Shown piece by piece: positions 4,479 through 6,109 of a stretch of DNA of 6,109 bases. The notes below the pieces were generated by a model, which made no database searches, was not told the DNA's origin, and was given only the letters and a program-made list of their open reading frames with translations. Position 1 is the first letter of the stretch, and the number at the start of each line of letters is the position of its first letter. The translations under genes were made by a program, and so were the position numbers. Source of the stretch: Spirochaetales bacterium (GTDB taxonomy: Bacteria; Spirochaetota; Spirochaetia; Sphaerochaetales; Sphaerochaetaceae); assembly GCA_022784805.1 (NCBI GenBank), contig JALFYG010000083.1, positions 1 to 6,109 of the forward strand, given 5' to 3'.

Positions 4479-5972
4479 TTATTCCCCCAAAGGAAGGGAG
4501 AATACAAATTCAGCTCCCTTCTTGTCCTTTCTATTGGAGGCAGTGATCTTTCCTCCATGAGCTTCAACTACTGTCTTACAGATTGCCAGACCCAATCCCA
4601 TGCCCTTCTTTGCATCAGAACTTCTGGTCTTCGATGTATAGAAGAGATCAAAGAGGGAAGGGATATCTTCCTCTATCAAGCCTTCTCCATTGTCTATGAC
4701 AGCACACTCTGCGCTATTTGATGAATAGGAGAGGATGACTTTGATCTCTTCTTCTGTTTCTGTATGTTTTACAGCATTATCCAAAAGATTGTAGATTACC
4801 TGCTCAATAAGCTTGGCGTCCATAGGGACAAGCTTAAATGAGAGAGGTGTCTCAACGGTAATATGTCTCTCTTCAAAGCTTTTCTCTATATGGGAGACAG
4901 CGCTTCCTATGACTTCCTCCATAGCCTCCATTTCTTTATGGATCTGGATCTTGCCATCCTGGAGACGAGTAAGGGAGAGAATATTCTCCACCAAGTCCCT
5001 CAGCCATGCAGCGTCTTGATAGATTCCTTTCAAAAGTACTTGTCGTTTATCAGGAGAGGGGGTCATATCGATTAGGATTTCTGATGTACCCATTATTCCA
5101 GAGAGAGGGGTTCTTAGGTCATGGGAAATGGCTCTTAATAGGTTTGCTCTCTCCCTTTCCCTTTCCATTGTCTCCCTTACATTGGCTCTCTCTTCTGTTA
5201 TTTCTATTCTATCGAGGGCCATGGCAATGTTTTCGATGATAGAGTGTAAAAGATTCTTCTTGGACTCAAGGGTGGTCATCTCCACATCCTTGCTGATATT
5301 GATCACCCCCAAGAGGTTTTCTCTTCCATTTATTGGGAAAGAAAGAACATCTTCACTCTCCAGGTATTCTTCCCTTAGTCCTGTAAGGGAGATACGTAAC
5401 TCTTCTTTGTCATCAGTATTTCTGTGAATTATCTCTTTCCCAAGAGTCTGTATAAATAATGGGGATGATATCTGTCCACCAAGATAGAAGCCACCAGTAT
5501 TGCACTGTAAGAGACGGGAGATGCTCTTAACTGCAATTGTCATGACGCTCTCTGCGTCCGGTGCGTCTGAAAGAGATGATGTGAGCTGGTAGAGAATCTG
5601 GTTCTCTTCACTCTTTTCTGTTGCTGTCTCCCTCAATACTTTCTCTTTTGCTGTGATAGTTGAGGTGATGAAAGATGTAGCAAGCATGATGATAAATGTG
5701 ATCATGTAGTTTGGGTCACTTACAGCAAGAGTGTGGTAGGGGAGAGTAAAGAAATAGTTATAACAGAAAAGAGAGATGACACATCCCATTATCCCAAAGA
5801 CATAACCAGTGGTGACAAGGGATATGAGAAGAACCGCCAGGATATAAATGACAACGATGTTTGTCTCAGGAAAGCCTAGCTTTCTGAATAGAATAGAAAG
5901 AAGCGTGAAGAGAACAATGAGAGATGTCATCTTGATGACGTCAAATAGAATCTGTTTGTACTTATTGTTCAT
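4479..5972 (-). CDS. kdpD: KdpD-like sensor histidine kinase, short form (DUF4118-GAF-HisKA-HATPase)
   Basis: A 497-residue inner-membrane kinase. Four hydrophobic segments (about 10-30, 37-57, 58-76, 88-106) form the DUF4118 module typical of KdpD. A GAF-like region follows (about 125-255), then a charged helix, HisKA with AISHDLRTPL (phospho-accepting H284), and HATPase_c with the N-box NLLDNA (395-400), G1 DNGEGL (427-432), F-box FDLFYT (441-446) and G2 GMGLGL (457-462). The roughly 400-residue N-terminal KdpD and Usp domains of full-length KdpD are absent, so sensing must rely on the membrane and GAF parts. The ATG is preceded by GAGAGAGGAG only 2 nt away, an unusually tight spacing, but no better start exists and no in-frame upstream start is open. 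It is the first gene of a two-gene unit with its regulator. Confidence 0.92.
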   Translation of the reverse strand: MNNKYKQILFDVIKMTSLIVLFTLLSILFRKLGFPETNIVVIYILAVLLISLVTTGYVFGIMGCVISLFCYNYFFTLPYHTLAVSDPNYMITFIIMLATSFITSTITAKEKVLRETATEKSEENQILYQLTSSLSDAPDAESVMTIAVKSISRLLQCNTGGFYLGGQISSPLFIQTLGKEIIHRNTDDKEELRISLTGLREEYLESEDVLSFPINGRENLLGVINISKDVEMTTLESKKNLLHSIIENIAMALDRIEITEERANVRETMERERERANLLRAISHDLRTPLSGIMGTSEILIDMTPSPDKRQVLLKGIYQDAAWLRDLVENILSLTRLQDGKIQIHKEMEAMEEVIGSAVSHIEKSFEERHITVETPLSFKLVPMDAKLIEQVIYNLLDNAVKHTETEEEIKVILSYSSNSAECAVIDNGEGLIEEDIPSLFDLFYTSKTRSSDAKKGMGLGLAICKTVVEAHGGKITASNRKDKKGAEFVFSLPLGE

Positions 5973-6019
5973 AGCTCCTCTCTCAATGTGCCAAAAGATT
6001 AAAAAGAGAAAAGACTCTT

Positions 6020-6034
6020 ATTGATAGAATCAAT
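6020..6034. promoter_or_regulatory. Palindrome ATTGAT-AGA-ATCAAT in the kinase leader
   Basis: A perfect 6-bp inverted repeat with a 3-nt spacer, about 50 nt upstream of the kinase ATG and just downstream of the predicted transcription start. The size and symmetry fit a dimeric repressor site. No T-run follows, so it is not a terminator. The regulator is unknown. Confidence 0.35.
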
Positions 6035-6040
6035 CCCTTT

Positions 6041-6053
6041 CTCTCTTAGAGAG
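6041..6053. promoter_or_regulatory. Palindrome CTCTC-TTA-GAGAG overlapping the kinase transcription start
   Basis: A perfect 5-bp inverted repeat with a 3-nt spacer. It begins in the last bases of the predicted -10 box and covers the probable start point, a position where a bound protein would block initiation. The sequence is a simple CT/GA run, so chance is a real alternative. Confidence 0.3.
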
Positions 6054-6060
6054 TATACCA
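6052..6060 (-). promoter_or_regulatory. Extended -10 promoter of the kinase-regulator unit
   Basis: The minus strand reads TGG-TATACT, an extended -10 (TGn plus 5 of 6 to TATAAT), about 10 nt after an upstream terminator and 80 nt before the kinase ATG. No good -35 is present at 16-18 nt, consistent with an extended -10 promoter or one that needs an activator. Confidence 0.6.
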
Positions 6061-6069
6061 TAGATAAAT

Positions 6070-6093
6070 AAAAAATCCTCTCTTTCGAGAGGA
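6070..6093 (-). terminator. Rho-independent terminator of an off-window minus-strand gene
   Basis: On the minus strand TCCTCTC and GAGAGGA form a 7-bp stem closed by a GAAA (GNRA) tetraloop, followed by six T residues and a further AT-rich stretch. It ends a gene lying beyond the right edge and insulates the kinase promoter. Confidence 0.85.
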
Positions 6094-6109
6094 ATAAGCA
6101 TCTCCTACG

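Noticed and set aside
4478..4567. Longer response regulator starting inside the kinase gene at 4567
   Set aside because: The canonical receiver N-terminus MERILVIEDD starts at 4477 with a good Shine-Dalgarno run. The extra 30 residues are out-of-frame kinase sequence.
4224..4721. Plus-strand open frames opposite the kinase, regulator, trkA and ATPase genes
   Set aside because: They are antisense to well-supported genes with intact motifs, show no recognisable domains, and have the low-complexity Ser/Leu-rich look of shadow frames.

Overview
This is an AT-rich bacterial window in which every confidently called gene lies on the minus strand. Strong Shine-Dalgarno sites (AAAGGAG, GGAGG), rho-independent terminators and the gene families fit a low-GC anaerobe-type genome, such as a Spirochaetota (Sphaerochaeta/Treponema-like) or Bacillota member. 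The sequence alone does not fix the taxon.

Right half (about 2475-6094), a potassium-homeostasis module read right to left. A terminator for an off-window upstream gene is followed by an extended -10 promoter and a leader with two small palindromes. Next comes a short KdpD-like histidine kinase (DUF4118 membrane domain, GAF-like region, HisKA, HATPase, but no N-terminal KdpD/Usp sensor). A KdpE-like OmpR-family response regulator starts 1 nt after the kinase stop. A roughly 200-nt intergenic region then holds three TTTTCnCACA direct repeats (two of them 11 bp apart), a palindrome and a strong rho-independent terminator. After it come two overlapping TrkA/RCK genes: an N-domain-only protein, then an N+C-domain protein whose Rossmann glycine motif is degenerate. 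No K+ channel subunit (TrkH/KtrB) and no kdpFABC gene is in the window. The likely logic is that the kinase and regulator sense K+ or turgor state and control the TrkA gating subunits.

Middle (1913-2434): a RimJ/RimL-type GNAT acetyltransferase 40 nt after the trkA pair, apparently without a Shine-Dalgarno site.

Left part (251-1824): a 478-residue archaeal-type P-loop ATPase with a C-terminal PD-(D/E)XK nuclease-like domain, bracketed by two copies of a 50-bp hairpin-forming repeat in the same orientation (43 of 50 identical). One copy ends 2 nt beyond the stop codon; the other abuts the predicted -35 box. This looks like a discrete hairpin-gene-hairpin cassette and is the most unusual feature here. 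To its left is the 3' end of an unidentified plus-strand reading frame (2-139), then an intergenic stretch (140-250) with no gene.
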